Origin: Rebecca billardiae RCC1528
Lineage: Eukaryota > Haptophyta
DNA length: 64,000 bases
Direction of reading: 5' to 3'
Assembly: GCA_965240325.2 (NCBI GenBank)
Contig: OZ251241.1
Coordinates: 1,178,001-1,242,000 of the forward strand
Made by a program: the position numbers and the translations under genes. The notes under the pieces are model-generated. The model was not told the origin of the DNA, did no database searches, and worked only from the letters and a program-made list of their open reading frames with translations. Shown here one piece after another: positions 24,833 through 35,000 of this stretch (position 1 is the first letter of the stretch; each line of letters starts with the position of its first letter).

Positions 24833-26478
24833 TCAGCGACGCGCATCCGAGAACAGATCATGAGATCAGCAGTCATCAGACCGGTCACGGTGACGAATGT
24901 CTAGCAGTGTCAGTGATCATAGGGTCGTCCTCATCACTGGGATTCGTAATGGCAATGCGGCGGCGGTCTATCTGGCGGCCTTATTATAACGTGAGTAGCA
25001 GTCTTATCAGCAGCATATACCTCTGCTGCTCGATCTGCTGCTACAGCTTGCTGACTCTGACGCCTGCCCGTTGCATACCACGTCGTTAATATAATATATA
25101 TATTGTCTGAGTCAGATCAACCCCCGACATCGACTCTCACCGCTGCGCTATTTACTCTGAGGCACAGTGACTCTCTAGCTACAGCACTGCTGTATCATTG
25201 TATATAGATAGCGACAGTCACGGCGCTTACGTATTCGCAGTTCGCACCAAGAAACCCTTTGAATGACAAGCTCACCTCGAGACGTACTTTGGTCTGTTTT
25301 GACTTTTGTGGCGGTGTCTTTGTGCAGTGTTGGATGGCGTCAATCACGCCTTGGCTCCGGTCACTGTCCGGGACGTCCAGCAGGGGTGCATTCAGACTCT
25401 CTGGGGGGGTCTGGGGGGGGCTCCCCCCAGCCGATCGAAGGACCAAATACGCCTCAATAAGGCCCCAACTCGCCAGAATTCGCATAGCAGACCGTGTTCG
25501 CTGGTGTTGGCTGAGGGCTGCGTCGTGCGGCGTCGGCTCTGCGCCGGGCGGCCATGACGCATTGCACACAGCCCCAATATCGGCGCCTCCCTCGCGAGTC
25601 AAGACGTAGCGTAGTGCAGGATCGAGCAACGCATTGACCGCTGCGGCGCACCGCGCAGGCCACGCCGCACCTTAGCACTCGCGAACAAGCTCTGAGCCAG
25701 CCAGCTGTGGCAGTCCTCTGAGGAGCTGCAGCCAAGCACGAGCTCGTGCGCATACCCGTGGCACCACGAGCTGACGGCGCGGCCCGGGGCGCGAGCAGCT
25801 AGAAGCCGACAAGCTCATGCGCACGCCCGCACCGCCGCGAGATGTGGCCGCCGGCGCGAGCAGCTCGACGCGGAAAGCGCGCAGCTTGCTCGAGTCGACG
25901 AGCAGCTTCTCGCCCATCGGTGACTCTCAGTGCACGAAGGTGCACCCGGGGCGCGAGCGCGACAGGGTGCCGCGGCCAACCAGCGGATGCGCCCGGATCA
26001 AGGCCTCCAAGACGTCTCGTCTCCTCGCCCGCTCGGCGGCGCTCCATCGTGCGAGAGACCGGTCCGGGAGCCCAAAAAAAAGTTCAGCACGATGGAGTCC
26101 TCCGTGTTCGACTGTGACGACGCGTTCAAGGACAAGGAAACATACGAAATCGTCTGCGGCTTCGGTTTTGAACCTGCGGCTTCGTCCGCCGCCCCGGAGA
26201 CCTTTCGATTGGTACCCTCATCGCTCCCTGGCTCCCAGGGGTTCGTCTAAATGCACCCCCCCCATAGGGTCAGTGGACGTCCCTGACTGTGGCTGGAGCC
26301 CCTTACAGTTTAGGCGCAGGCAGGTGAGGGGCGCGTTGCCGCACCTCGTCGAGGCGGCCATTGCAGCAAGCGGCCGCCCCGCGCTCGGAGGCACGCGCTC
26401 GGGAGCGCGCTCTGACACCACACGGGGAGGGTGCTGCACCTGGATGTTGTATCCCAGCCCAGTAACCAAGTGTGCACG
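24833..26478. other. Intergenic, left flank of the transposon
   Basis: No firmly supported gene. It contains a G-run-rich imperfect hairpin near 25400-25435, a short coding-like frame at 26092-26250, and two partly complementary stretches (about 25355-25395 and 26243-26300) discussed in the findings. Confidence 0.45.
26092..26250 (+). CDS. Short hypothetical open reading frame
   Basis: A 52-codon frame starting MESSVFDCDDAFKDKETYEI. It is acidic and non-repetitive, unlike the Arg/Ala-rich spurious frames common in this GC-rich DNA, so it may be an exon or a gene fragment. No family is recognised. It ends about 230 bp before the transposon. Confidence 0.22.
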   Translation: MESSVFDCDDAFKDKETYEIVCGFGFEPAASSAAPETFRLVPSSLPGSQGFV

Positions 26479-26487
26479 TTAAAACAT
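26479..26487. repeat. Target-site duplication, left
   Basis: TTAAAACAT directly abuts the first base of the transposon; the same nine bases directly follow its last base at 42362-42370. Nine bases is the typical duplication of Mutator-superfamily elements. Confidence 0.93.
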
Positions 26488-26642
26488 GGGAAAAGTTCAG
26501 AACCCCGCCGATTCGCGGCGGCTTGTGCAGAATCCCGCCAAATCGGCCAGAACCTCGCGAGGGGCTTTTCCGGACGCGATGTCCCCCAGAAGTCCGATTG
26601 TCGAACATTCGGGCAAGCCACGCGCACGAAGATACCGAACCC

Positions 26643-26671
26643 CGCGATTGCGCCGAAACGGCGCAATCGCG
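26643..26671. repeat. Hairpin in terminal repeat
   Basis: Arms CGCGATTGCGCC and GGCGCAATCGCG around a 5-base loop. A mirror copy lies in the right repeat. It could be a transposase or transcription-factor binding site. Confidence 0.7.
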
Positions 26672-26883
26672 TCTTTTGACGTCGCCGATTACGCGCAGTA
26701 CCCGCGAAATGAACCCCGCCGGCGAAACACTTAATCAAACACGGGGTTCGCGTCGTTTCGACGCCCTCGCGTGCTGTTTCGGCCGCGGGGCCCCTCGCGG
26801 CTCTTCGGAGCCCGCAAAAAAGCCCCGAAGAGCCCCCATCGCCCCCACGCGCGCACCTCGCGCGAACGAGGTGCGCGCGCGCG

Positions 26884-26911
26884 CCCGACGCGCGCGCGCG
26901 CGCGCGCGTCG
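26884..26911. repeat. 28 bp CG palindrome in terminal repeat
   Basis: CCCGACG, then alternating CG, then CGTCGGG: perfectly self-complementary. Alternating CG tracts can form Z-DNA. A mirror copy is in the right repeat near 41938-41965. Confidence 0.7.
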
Positions 26912-27146
26912 GGCTGCGGGCGGGGGGAGCGGGGGAGGCGCGCGATGCCGCCGCCTGCGCGCGCGCCGCCTCACGCGCGCGTGGCCTCCCGGCGCGCGCG
27001 CACGCGCTCTGTCCGCGTGCGCCTCCGTTGGTTTGCATAATGTGCACGCCCGCCTCCTGGCGAACTCGCGCGCGACGGCCGTGTGGCGCGCGCGCGCGCA
27101 GGCGGAGCTGGTTCGTGCGGCGTTACGCGCAAGCTACGTGCACAAC

Positions 27147-30100
27147 ATGCCGCCGCCGCAGTCGATGCGGCCGCAGTCCAAAGAGGACTACTTCGCAGTC
27201 AAGTCGAACGTGCTCGTGCAGCGTGCGTCTGCTGATGGTGAGGGCATTCCAGCCACTGTCTTGTCGTGCGAGATCAAAGCAGTCCCCACGCGCGACGGCA
27301 AGCATCGCGCTTCTTACACGTACATCGTCGGGCCGCTACCCGACGTTGACGCGGAACAGTGGGCGCTCGCAGCTGGTACGATTCTATACCCCCAGATGGC
27401 AGCGAGTCAAAGGCGGGTGACGCCAGAGCAGCTCACGAAGCTGCCGCTCGCGACGGGCGTTGGCGCATCTGTGGCCACGCCCGGCGCGTCGCCGCAGCGG
27501 GCGGCGGCGCCGCAGCCCGGTTCGCAGGCGCCGTCACGCACGAGCGCACGACTTGCTAATGCAGGTGGCGGCGTCGCCGCTGGCGGCGGTGCTGGCAGTG
27601 GTGCAGCCCAGGGTGGCGGCGCAGGCGTGCGCAGCGGCCTGCGCGCAACGGAGACGTGCTGCGACGCCGCCGCCGCCACCACCGGTCGCGGCACCGGTGG
27701 TGCCGCCGGTGTCGCCACCGCCGGCTGCGGCGGTGGCGACACCGGCCGCTGCGACCCTGCCACCACTACATCCAAGGGGGGGAACCGTCGTGTCGGCGGC
27801 GGTGGCCGCCTCGCCGGCACCGCTGCTGCCGGCGCCGCCACCGTCACCGCCGCTGCCGCCACCGCCGCTGCCGCTGGCGGCAGCGGCGGTGACGGTGGCG
27901 GCGCCGGCAGCAGCGGTGTCGGCGGCGGTGGCCGCCCCGCCGGCAGCAGCGGTGTCGGCGGCGGTGGCCGCCCTGCCGGCACCGGTGGCCGCCCCGCCTG
28001 CAGCAGCGGTGCCGGCGGGGCGGCCACCGCGGCCGACACCGCTGCTGCCGCCGCCGCCGCCGCCGCCACCGGCGCCGGCGCCGGCGCCGGCGCCGCCGCG
28101 AGCGGTGGCGCCACCGTCCCCGCAGTCCCCCCCGCCGCCAGCGATGGGGCAGGCGGCGGCGGCGGCAGCGGCGGTGGGATCGGCGGCGGCGGCGGCGGCA
28201 GCGGCGGCGGCGGCAGCGGCGGTGTTCCTGGCGGCGGCGGCGGCGGCAGCAGCGCCGCTGCCGCCGCCGCCGCCGCTGACGCCGCCGGCGATGCCGGCGG
28301 CGTCACTACGGAGGAGATGATGGCGCGCGTGAGCCAGCACCTCACGCCGCCGCGCGCCGCCGCCGGTTCTACCTCTGTCTTGCGCGGTGCCGCGAAGCGG
28401 CAGTCGGTGCCGGCGCCGTCGCCACTCCCGTCGCCACTCGCCGTCTTCGTCACTCCGACCGCTTTGCACGCGTTCGACACGCGCGGATCCTCGGCGTTCA
28501 CGCAGCAGCCTCCTGTCGCGCGTCTGAAGCCGTCGCTCATGATCTTCATGGACAAGCACAGCGCGCAGCTGGGCGACGGGGCGCGGACAATAACGTCCCA
28601 AAACGCGGTCGGCCTGACTTCACGCACGGCGGTGGTCCGCCGTTACCACGCCGTGCTCACGTCGGTGGAGAGCGTGCGCGAACTCACCGAAGCCGGCGCC
28701 CTCCTGCCGGCCGCCGCCGTCGCGGCTGCGGTGCGCGCATCTTTCAGCGCCTGCTCCCCGCCGACACCACCGGCGCCGGGAGGCGCAGGTGCCGCGGACG
28801 CGGCCGCTGCCCTGCGCGCTGCGCGCGCTCACTTCGTGGAGTGCGCTGAGGAGGCTGAGGGGCGCCAGCTGTTGCCCTTGCCGTACGCCCCCGGCCCGCA
28901 CCTGGCCGTCACTGCGCCCCTGCCCGGCGCAGAGCGCCCGGCGGTCGTGCCGCGCGCGCAGCGCACATCGGCTGGGGGCAAGCCGCTGGCGCTCTTGTGG
29001 ACCGCAGCTGAGCACGCGGCGCTGGGCATCCCCGCCGACCTCGCCAACGTCCCGCGTGTGTGGCCCGCGCTGGTGCCCAAACCGGCGGCGTGCGGCGCGG
29101 CGCCGACGCCCTCGTCGGAACCCGCCGCGGCGTCGCCTCCGCTGCTGCTGCACGCCGTGGTGGCAGTGCGCGCTCGCCCGCGCGCTCGCCCGGCGCCGCA
29201 TGCCGGCGGCGATGGCGCCGACGCCAGCGATGGCGCAGCGGCGCGCCCGTCCGCGGAGGCGACGCTGCAGATGGCGTACGCCGTCCGGGACACGGACGGG
29301 TGGCGCGTGCTGCAGCAAGCCGAACTCGTCACCTCCTTGACGGCCGAGGTGACGCACTACGCGGACGCCGACTTCGGCACTGCCGTGAGCAGAGGCGACA
29401 TCGTCGCCGTGCAGCTGGCGTCCATGGCGCCGCCACCGCCGGATGAGCCCGCGTGCGCACGCGCGGCTGCGGGCGGCGCCGGCGGCGGCCCAGCCAGCCG
29501 CACTAGCGGCGCGCCGGTGCTCGACGCTGAGGACGAGGTGGCCAAAATCCCGTCGGGGATGCTCGCGGCGCCCGACATTCTGCTCACGGCGCAGGGCTGG
29601 ACGGCCCTCACCGGCGTCGCCGCTCCCACTACGTGGACGGACGCGGGCGCACCCAAGTCGCACCTGCAGCACGCTGCGTACATCGCAGAGGGCGTGCTCG
29701 CGTTCCTGGGGAGTCTCCGCGCGCACGCGCCCGATGCGCTGCCGCAGCTGTACCGCACGCCCGCCTCTGGCGACCTGCTGGATGTGCTGCGTGTGGTGTG
29801 TCTCGCCGGGAGGCCGCCCGAGTGCGCGCTCGAGGGCACGCCGATCGAACCCTGGCTCGATCTCGCTGAGCGCATGGGCACGTCCTTCGACTTCTCGCGC
29901 TTCGCCGGAAGCGACTCAGGCGACACCCTCGCGGCACTCGCGTGCCACGCGGAGGCTCTGAAACGCCGTGGGGCCGGGGCGACGTGCCTGGCAGCGGCGA
30001 TCGCGTGCGCCACGGTGCTGACGCAGCGCGTCTCCCTCCCTCACTTGCGCTACGACGCGCTGGCAGACGTCTACCAAACCTTGCGCGGGGACGAGTACTC

Positions 30101-31247
30101 GTTCCTCACCAAGGTCCGCGTCGCGCGCGCGCGCTTCGTGCTCCCGCCCCCCGACGGCGCCGACGGCGCGCGCGCCGACGCGACGTCGGGGGGCACCGCC
30201 AAGCAGCAGCAGAAGCAGTCCGCTGCGCCGTCAGCCGACGCGCGCATCCCGTACTTCGAGATCCAGGCAGTGTCCGAGGACTGCATCGCCCTGTACAACC
30301 AGGTGGAGGGGGCTGATGCGGGGTCGCAGTGGGCGCCCAACCCGGCGGACTTGCTCTCCTTCATGTTCGTGCCCGGAAACACGCACTCGTGGAGGTATGA
30401 GGAGATGAGAAACCGCAAGTCACAGAAGCGCACGCGCGGCGTGCCGAAGCCCGCGGGCAACTTCTGCACGCTCTTCTTCACAGTGTGCACGTACCCGCCC
30501 ATGCAGGGAGCTGGCGCGCCGCCCCCCACGGAGCGTGGCCTGAGGGACGAGACTGCCTCCATCACCGACTTCCGCGGGCTGTGCTTCACCATCATGCAGG
30601 ACGAGAAGCCGAGGGGCAATGACGTGCTGTGGACGCACCCGGCTGCCCCCGTGCAGTCCCGCGCTGCGGGCGGCGCCGAGGCGCCGAACGGCGCCGACGC
30701 GCCCAAGATGTACGCGGGGCGCCTGGACGTGCCGTGGCACCCCCCCGCGCCCGCGGACGCGCCCGCGGCTGCCGCCGCCACCGGAGCGCGCAAGCGGCGC
30801 GCTTCCACGCAACGGGCTGCCGCGCCCCCGGATGCCGCGACCACCCGCCCGCCCACCACGCGCGCGCCCGCCCGGGGCGCCGCGCCGGCCGGGGGGAAAG
30901 TCGCCAGACGTGGCGCTGCCCAGCCGCGCGCCTCGCAAGCCGACGTGCCCACCATCAACCTCGACGAGCACGGGCGCGGCGACGACGAGGTCGTCGAGGC
31001 TGTCGCGGCGCGCCTGTCGCGGATGATCGAACCCGTCGCGGCGCGCCTCGACGGCCTCGACGAGCGCACCGCCGGCATCGAAGAGCGCACCGCCGGCATC
31101 GAAGAGCGCACCGCAGCGGGCCAGCGCGAATTGGCCGTCATGCGCGCGCGGCAAGACGATCTCACACGCATGCTGGCACAGACCGGCACTGTCCTTGAGC
31201 GCTTGGTGGCAAGGACCGAGCCGCGCGAGGGCGCGAGCCGGCGCTGA
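27147..31247 (+). CDS. Transposon companion protein, function unknown
   Basis: Predicted 1,366 aa. The start at 27147 is preferred because it is the ATG at the inner edge of the terminal repeat, the same position used by the transposase gene at the other end; the frame itself is open back to the element end. Residues about 1-100 (KEDYFAVKSNVLVQRASADG, then YTYIVGPLPDVDAEQWALA) have a compact look, possibly a small beta-barrel reader fold. Residues about 165-390 are a Gly/Ala low-complexity tract encoded by GGC-type triplets. The rest is globular and unrecognised, with conserved-looking segments such as KPAGNFCTLFFTVCTYPPM. Near the C-terminus are a basic proline-rich stretch and a coiled coil with the repeated unit GIEERTA. 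Its placement suggests a second transposition factor, as MURB is for MuDR, but no similarity to MURB is claimed. Confidence 0.75.
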   Translation: MPPPQSMRPQSKEDYFAVKSNVLVQRASADGEGIPATVLSCEIKAVPTRDGKHRASYTYIVGPLPDVDAEQWALAAGTILYPQMAASQRRVTPEQLTKLPLATGVGASVATPGASPQRAAAPQPGSQAPSRTSARLANAGGGVAAGGGAGSGAAQGGGAGVRSGLRATETCCDAAAATTGRGTGGAAGVATAGCGGGDTGRCDPATTTSKGGNRRVGGGGRLAGTAAAGAATVTAAAATAAAAGGSGGDGGGAGSSGVGGGGRPAGSSGVGGGGRPAGTGGRPACSSGAGGAATAADTAAAAAAAAATGAGAGAGAAASGGATVPAVPPAASDGAGGGGGSGGGIGGGGGGSGGGGSGGVPGGGGGGSSAAAAAAAADAAGDAGGVTTEEMMARVSQHLTPPRAAAGSTSVLRGAAKRQSVPAPSPLPSPLAVFVTPTALHAFDTRGSSAFTQQPPVARLKPSLMIFMDKHSAQLGDGARTITSQNAVGLTSRTAVVRRYHAVLTSVESVRELTEAGALLPAAAVAAAVRASFSACSPPTPPAPGGAGAADAAAALRAARAHFVECAEEAEGRQLLPLPYAPGPHLAVTAPLPGAERPAVVPRAQRTSAGGKPLALLWTAAEHAALGIPADLANVPRVWPALVPKPAACGAAPTPSSEPAAASPPLLLHAVVAVRARPRARPAPHAGGDGADASDGAAARPSAEATLQMAYAVRDTDGWRVLQQAELVTSLTAEVTHYADADFGTAVSRGDIVAVQLASMAPPPPDEPACARAAAGGAGGGPASRTSGAPVLDAEDEVAKIPSGMLAAPDILLTAQGWTALTGVAAPTTWTDAGAPKSHLQHAAYIAEGVLAFLGSLRAHAPDALPQLYRTPASGDLLDVLRVVCLAGRPPECALEGTPIEPWLDLAERMGTSFDFSRFAGSDSGDTLAALACHAEALKRRGAGATCLAAAIACATVLTQRVSLPHLRYDALADVYQTLRGDEYSFLTKVRVARARFVLPPPDGADGARADATSGGTAKQQQKQSAAPSADARIPYFEIQAVSEDCIALYNQVEGADAGSQWAPNPADLLSFMFVPGNTHSWRYEEMRNRKSQKRTRGVPKPAGNFCTLFFTVCTYPPMQGAGAPPPTERGLRDETASITDFRGLCFTIMQDEKPRGNDVLWTHPAAPVQSRAAGGAEAPNGADAPKMYAGRLDVPWHPPAPADAPAAAAATGARKRRASTQRAAAPPDAATTRPPTTRAPARGAAPAGGKVARRGAAQPRASQADVPTINLDEHGRGDDEVVEAVAARLSRMIEPVAARLDGLDERTAGIEERTAGIEERTAAGQRELAVMRARQDDLTRMLAQTGTVLERLVARTEPREGASRR

Positions 31248-32044
31248 CCGTGCGAGCGACCGCTGGGCGGAGGCGGTGCGCCGAACGCACGTCGGCTGCG
31301 GTGCTGCCGAGGGCGCACACCGCCGCCAGCAGTGCGCCGCCGCCGTCGCTGCTCACGCGCTGGGCGCACGCGCCCGGGCCGGTGGGGCGGCGCGGCGGCG
31401 GCGTGCGCGCGCACCGCGCGCCCGGCCAGTGCGCGACACCGTGTCGCACTTACCCGTGCCCATCCATACTGGTGCGCGCCGCGCGACGGGCTTGCGCGTC
31501 TCCGGTGCGCGCGGCACCACGCCCGTGCACACCGCCTGACCCCCCGTTGCTCACCGGTGCCTGCGCGCCGACCCGGTGCACCGTCTGACTGCGCGCGCAT
31601 GCGCATGCGCAGTGACCTTGCCCTTGCCGTATTCCGCCATGCAGTTGCACCCGCAGTCCTTGGCCGACGGTGCTCAATCGGCCGGCTTCGTCCGAGTGCG
31701 CGTCGTCCGCACAGACAGTGCTTCCCGCCGCGAGTTGGCGTGTCACCTTCAGTGTCACCTGCCTAAGTAGGAGTACACAGCCGCTGGTGCCGCCGATGCG
31801 GAGCACCCTTATCACACAGCTCCCCGTGCCGTCTGAGCCTGAGGCAGCCCTGCACTTGTCCGCGGGCGACTCAGCCCCCGACCATCTGAAGCGGCACGAA
31901 TTATTCACCGAGCCCCCATCTATGCACCCATCGACATGCAGTCCCAGTCACGCACATCCCACATCTCTTCCCCCGCACGTGCCCAACTCCCCGTAACGTG
32001 CCCGTCTCCCACTGCGGGGCACGGACGCCACTTCATCCGCCAAT
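31248..32044. other. Transposon interior between convergent genes
   Basis: Holds the 3' ends of both transposon genes. No further gene was seen. Confidence 0.6.
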
Positions 32045-35000
32045 CTACTCGCCACTGCCGCCGTCGGCGCCCGCGGGCGCGTGCGCAGACGCGCGCCGGG
32101 CGCGCTCCCGCGACAAGCGCGCGAGCAAACGAGTGGCTGAGTGCTCCTCGTACCCGTCAAGGCGGGAGTCCAGTGCCGGCTGCGCGAGGACACGGTCGTC
32201 GTCCGCGCTGTCGTAGTCCATGGGCTCGCCTTCCGCGGGGTCCTCGGGGCCGGCGGGCGAGTGCAATGAGAACACCCGCGTGTTGAAGCGCCGCGTGGCG
32301 CCACGGTAGCGAGTGAGCCCGACCTCGTCCACGCGCGAGAGCAGCATGCGGTCGGCCATGTGTGGCGCCAGCGTGGGCTGATACTCCGACGCCCCGTTGT
32401 GGGTCTCGTCGTCCTCCACGAGCGCACGCCAGCGTGCACGCGCCTTCGCGCAGTGACGCTCCGCGCACGCCGCCACGTACGGCCAGCGCCCTTCGCCGCC
32501 CGCGGAGAGCGCGCGCGCGGCCGGCGCGGCGTCCGCGCCGGTATCCACCACCGCGTGGAAGTGCCCTGGGTGGTACACGACGGCCACCCAGTCAGTGCCC
32601 ATGGTGCCGAGGTCGAGCCTGCGCAACGCGTGCACGTCCTCCTTCTTCGTCAGGTCGAAGCTCCCCTCGGAGAAGCACCTCCGGCGTGTGGTGCTGTCCG
32701 CCGCCGCATCGCGCGCTCGCTTGGGCGCCCGCCACAACGACACCCGCGGGAACAGGTTCACCTTGTCTGCGTCCATACGATCGCCGCGCGCGGTGAACGC
32801 CAGGACGTGCACACCCAGCGCACGCGACGCGCTGCCCTGCGTCTGCGAGCCTGGCGTCCACTCGCCACCGCGGCGGAATTCCTCCCAGGCCGAGTCGTAG
32901 TCCGCGCCGCCACGGTACAAACGCGCGGCGTACCGCAGGCTGGTCCGGTTCGTGCCCGCCCATCGGCCCTCGAGCTCCATGTCCTGGCCCGTGCCGCGCT
33001 TGCGCAGCTCGTCGGCGCGCACGGCCAGGACGCCGGCGAGCTCACGCTCCGCAAGCTCGCCGTCCATGGGCTGCCCATCCCACATCGTCGGCCCGCACTC
33101 GTTGGGGCCGGTCGGGTGGAAGAACGACGCCATGTAGGACACCGTCGCGGAGCGCGCGCGCTTGGCGCGCACGTTCATGCGCTGCATAAGCGCGTTGCGC
33201 GCCGCGCGCGTGGGGGCCGCCGCGAGGGCGGCCGAATCGTGCGCAAGGATAGCGTGGAAGAAGCAGTCCCCGTCGCCGGGCACGTCCACCTCGCGCACCG
33301 TCGGGCCGAACAACGTCTTCAGCACGTAGGCCACGGTCGGGGCCCTGGACCCACCCCGACCGTCCCCGGCGAGCGACCACAATGGCAAGCCGGTGGCAGA
33401 CGTCGCCAGCAATGGCGCCTCACGCGCGCGCGCGCGGCTCGCGTCCCACCGCGCGAGTGGGAGGCCGAGCTCGGGCATGAGCTGGGCTGCGGCCGACGGC
33501 GGCTCGTGCGCGGCGGTGCCAGGCAACCCAGAGCCTTCGTCCGCCCCGGCCGGACCCGCCTCCGAGCGCCCCGGCCGCGCGCGCGCTGCGAACTGGGCGA
33601 TGATCTTGTCGGGAATGCTTCTGGCGGTCTTCCAGGCGGTGCGCAGTGTGTTGTCCAACGACGTGTGCGCGGGCGCCCGCTCGCGCGCACGCATGAAACG
33701 GTTGGCCGACGCCTCGCCCACGCCGGCGGCGCTCGTGACCACCCTCCTGACCGCGACGTGGCGGTCGCCGAGAGCGGCGTATGCCGCCTCAGCCTCCGCC
33801 ATGACGTTCGCCGCGCCGGGCGCTGGCGGGGCCACCCCTGGCGTGCCCGCGCAGGGGGGAGGGCCTGCACCGTCGCCGTCATCCGCGGGCGCCGTTGGCA
33901 CGGCACCCGGCGGTGGCACTGCACCGCCGCGCGCGTGAGCTGCGTCGGTGCCCGCGCCCGCCCCCGTCGAGGTGCGTGGCGGCGCGCCACGCGACGCCGG
34001 CGGCGCTGCGCCGAAGCGCACTGACGGGCCCGGTGGAGCCTGGGCCGCGTACGCCCGCGCGCTGTGTGGCTTCTTGCGCGGTTTGCGCGGCTGGCGGGCG
34101 GGCTTCGCGGGCGCATCACCCGCGCCGGCGGAGGCGTCAGGTGTGCGCGAGCCACCTGGCGCGCCAGAGGCGCGCGCGCCCCCGCCGCCGCACGCACCGT
34201 CGCCGCCGCCAGCGCGCGCACGGGGCGCGCCGGGCCCGCGCGCGTACGCCGCCTCCTGCGGCCTGGCACCCGTAGGCGGCGCCGCAGCCGGCGCGCCTTC
34301 CTCCTCGGCACGCCACGCGCGCAGCTTCTTCCACGCGCCGGCGACAAGGAGGAAGTAGCAGCACGTGCACATGTACAGCCCACTGTCCATCGGACCCAGA
34401 TGCCACACGTACTCGCATTGCGCGGGTGCGTGGATGAAGCACGCGCACCCCTGGCACGTTAGCCTGGGGTCCACCGGGGGCGCGCTGGCCGGCCACGCAG
34501 CGCCGAGGTCGTCGGCTTGCGGGTCGTAGCACGCGCAGCAGCGCAGCAGGGCCGCCGTCCTCGCGTCGAACGTGGACCAGGCGCGCAGCCGCTGGTTGAA
34601 CGTCTGAGGCGCGGCCACGGTCCCGCCCACGCGCACGTTGACGTTGCGCGTGCAGAGCACGTCCTGGAGCGCGATGCCGTACAGGTGCGACGGGAGTTCA
34701 CTGAGCACCTGCTCGAGCGTCGAGTTCGCCGCTTCGCGCACGCGCGCGGCGAAGCCGCCGTCGGCGGTCAAGGGCCGCACGTACGTTTGCGTCGAGCGCC
34801 CGATGGGCACTGAGTCGTACTCGGAGCGCGAGTGCGGCGCGCGGCGGGCGCGGCCTCCGCGCGGCCCTCGCTCCCAGAAGCTGGGCGCGCGGTCCGCGTT
34901 CGCCGGCCTGCCCGCGCGCGCGGGCATCGCCGGCACGGCGACGTACTCCGCCAAGAGCGATTGCAACTGCTGTGACGGTAGCAGAAGGGGCTGCACAGCG

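Larger units (their letters stand above)
26488..27157 (+). repeat. Terminal inverted repeat, left
   Basis: 670 bp, matching the reverse complement of 41692-42361. It contains a 12-bp-arm hairpin (26643-26671), a 28 bp perfect palindrome of CG steps (26884-26911), and at its inner edge the start codon of the plus-strand gene (27147). It should therefore hold the promoter and 5' leader. Confidence 0.93.

Noticed and set aside
26472-27146. Extension of the companion protein through the whole terminal repeat
   Set aside because: The frame is open but the repeat is non-coding in the other orientation and has Arg/Ala/Pro composition; the ATG at the repeat edge fits both genes.
32360-34024. Long plus-strand frame of about 550 codons opposite the transposase gene
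   Set aside because: Arg/Ala/His-rich shadow of a GC-rich gene; the minus strand has the OTU motifs and coherent domains.
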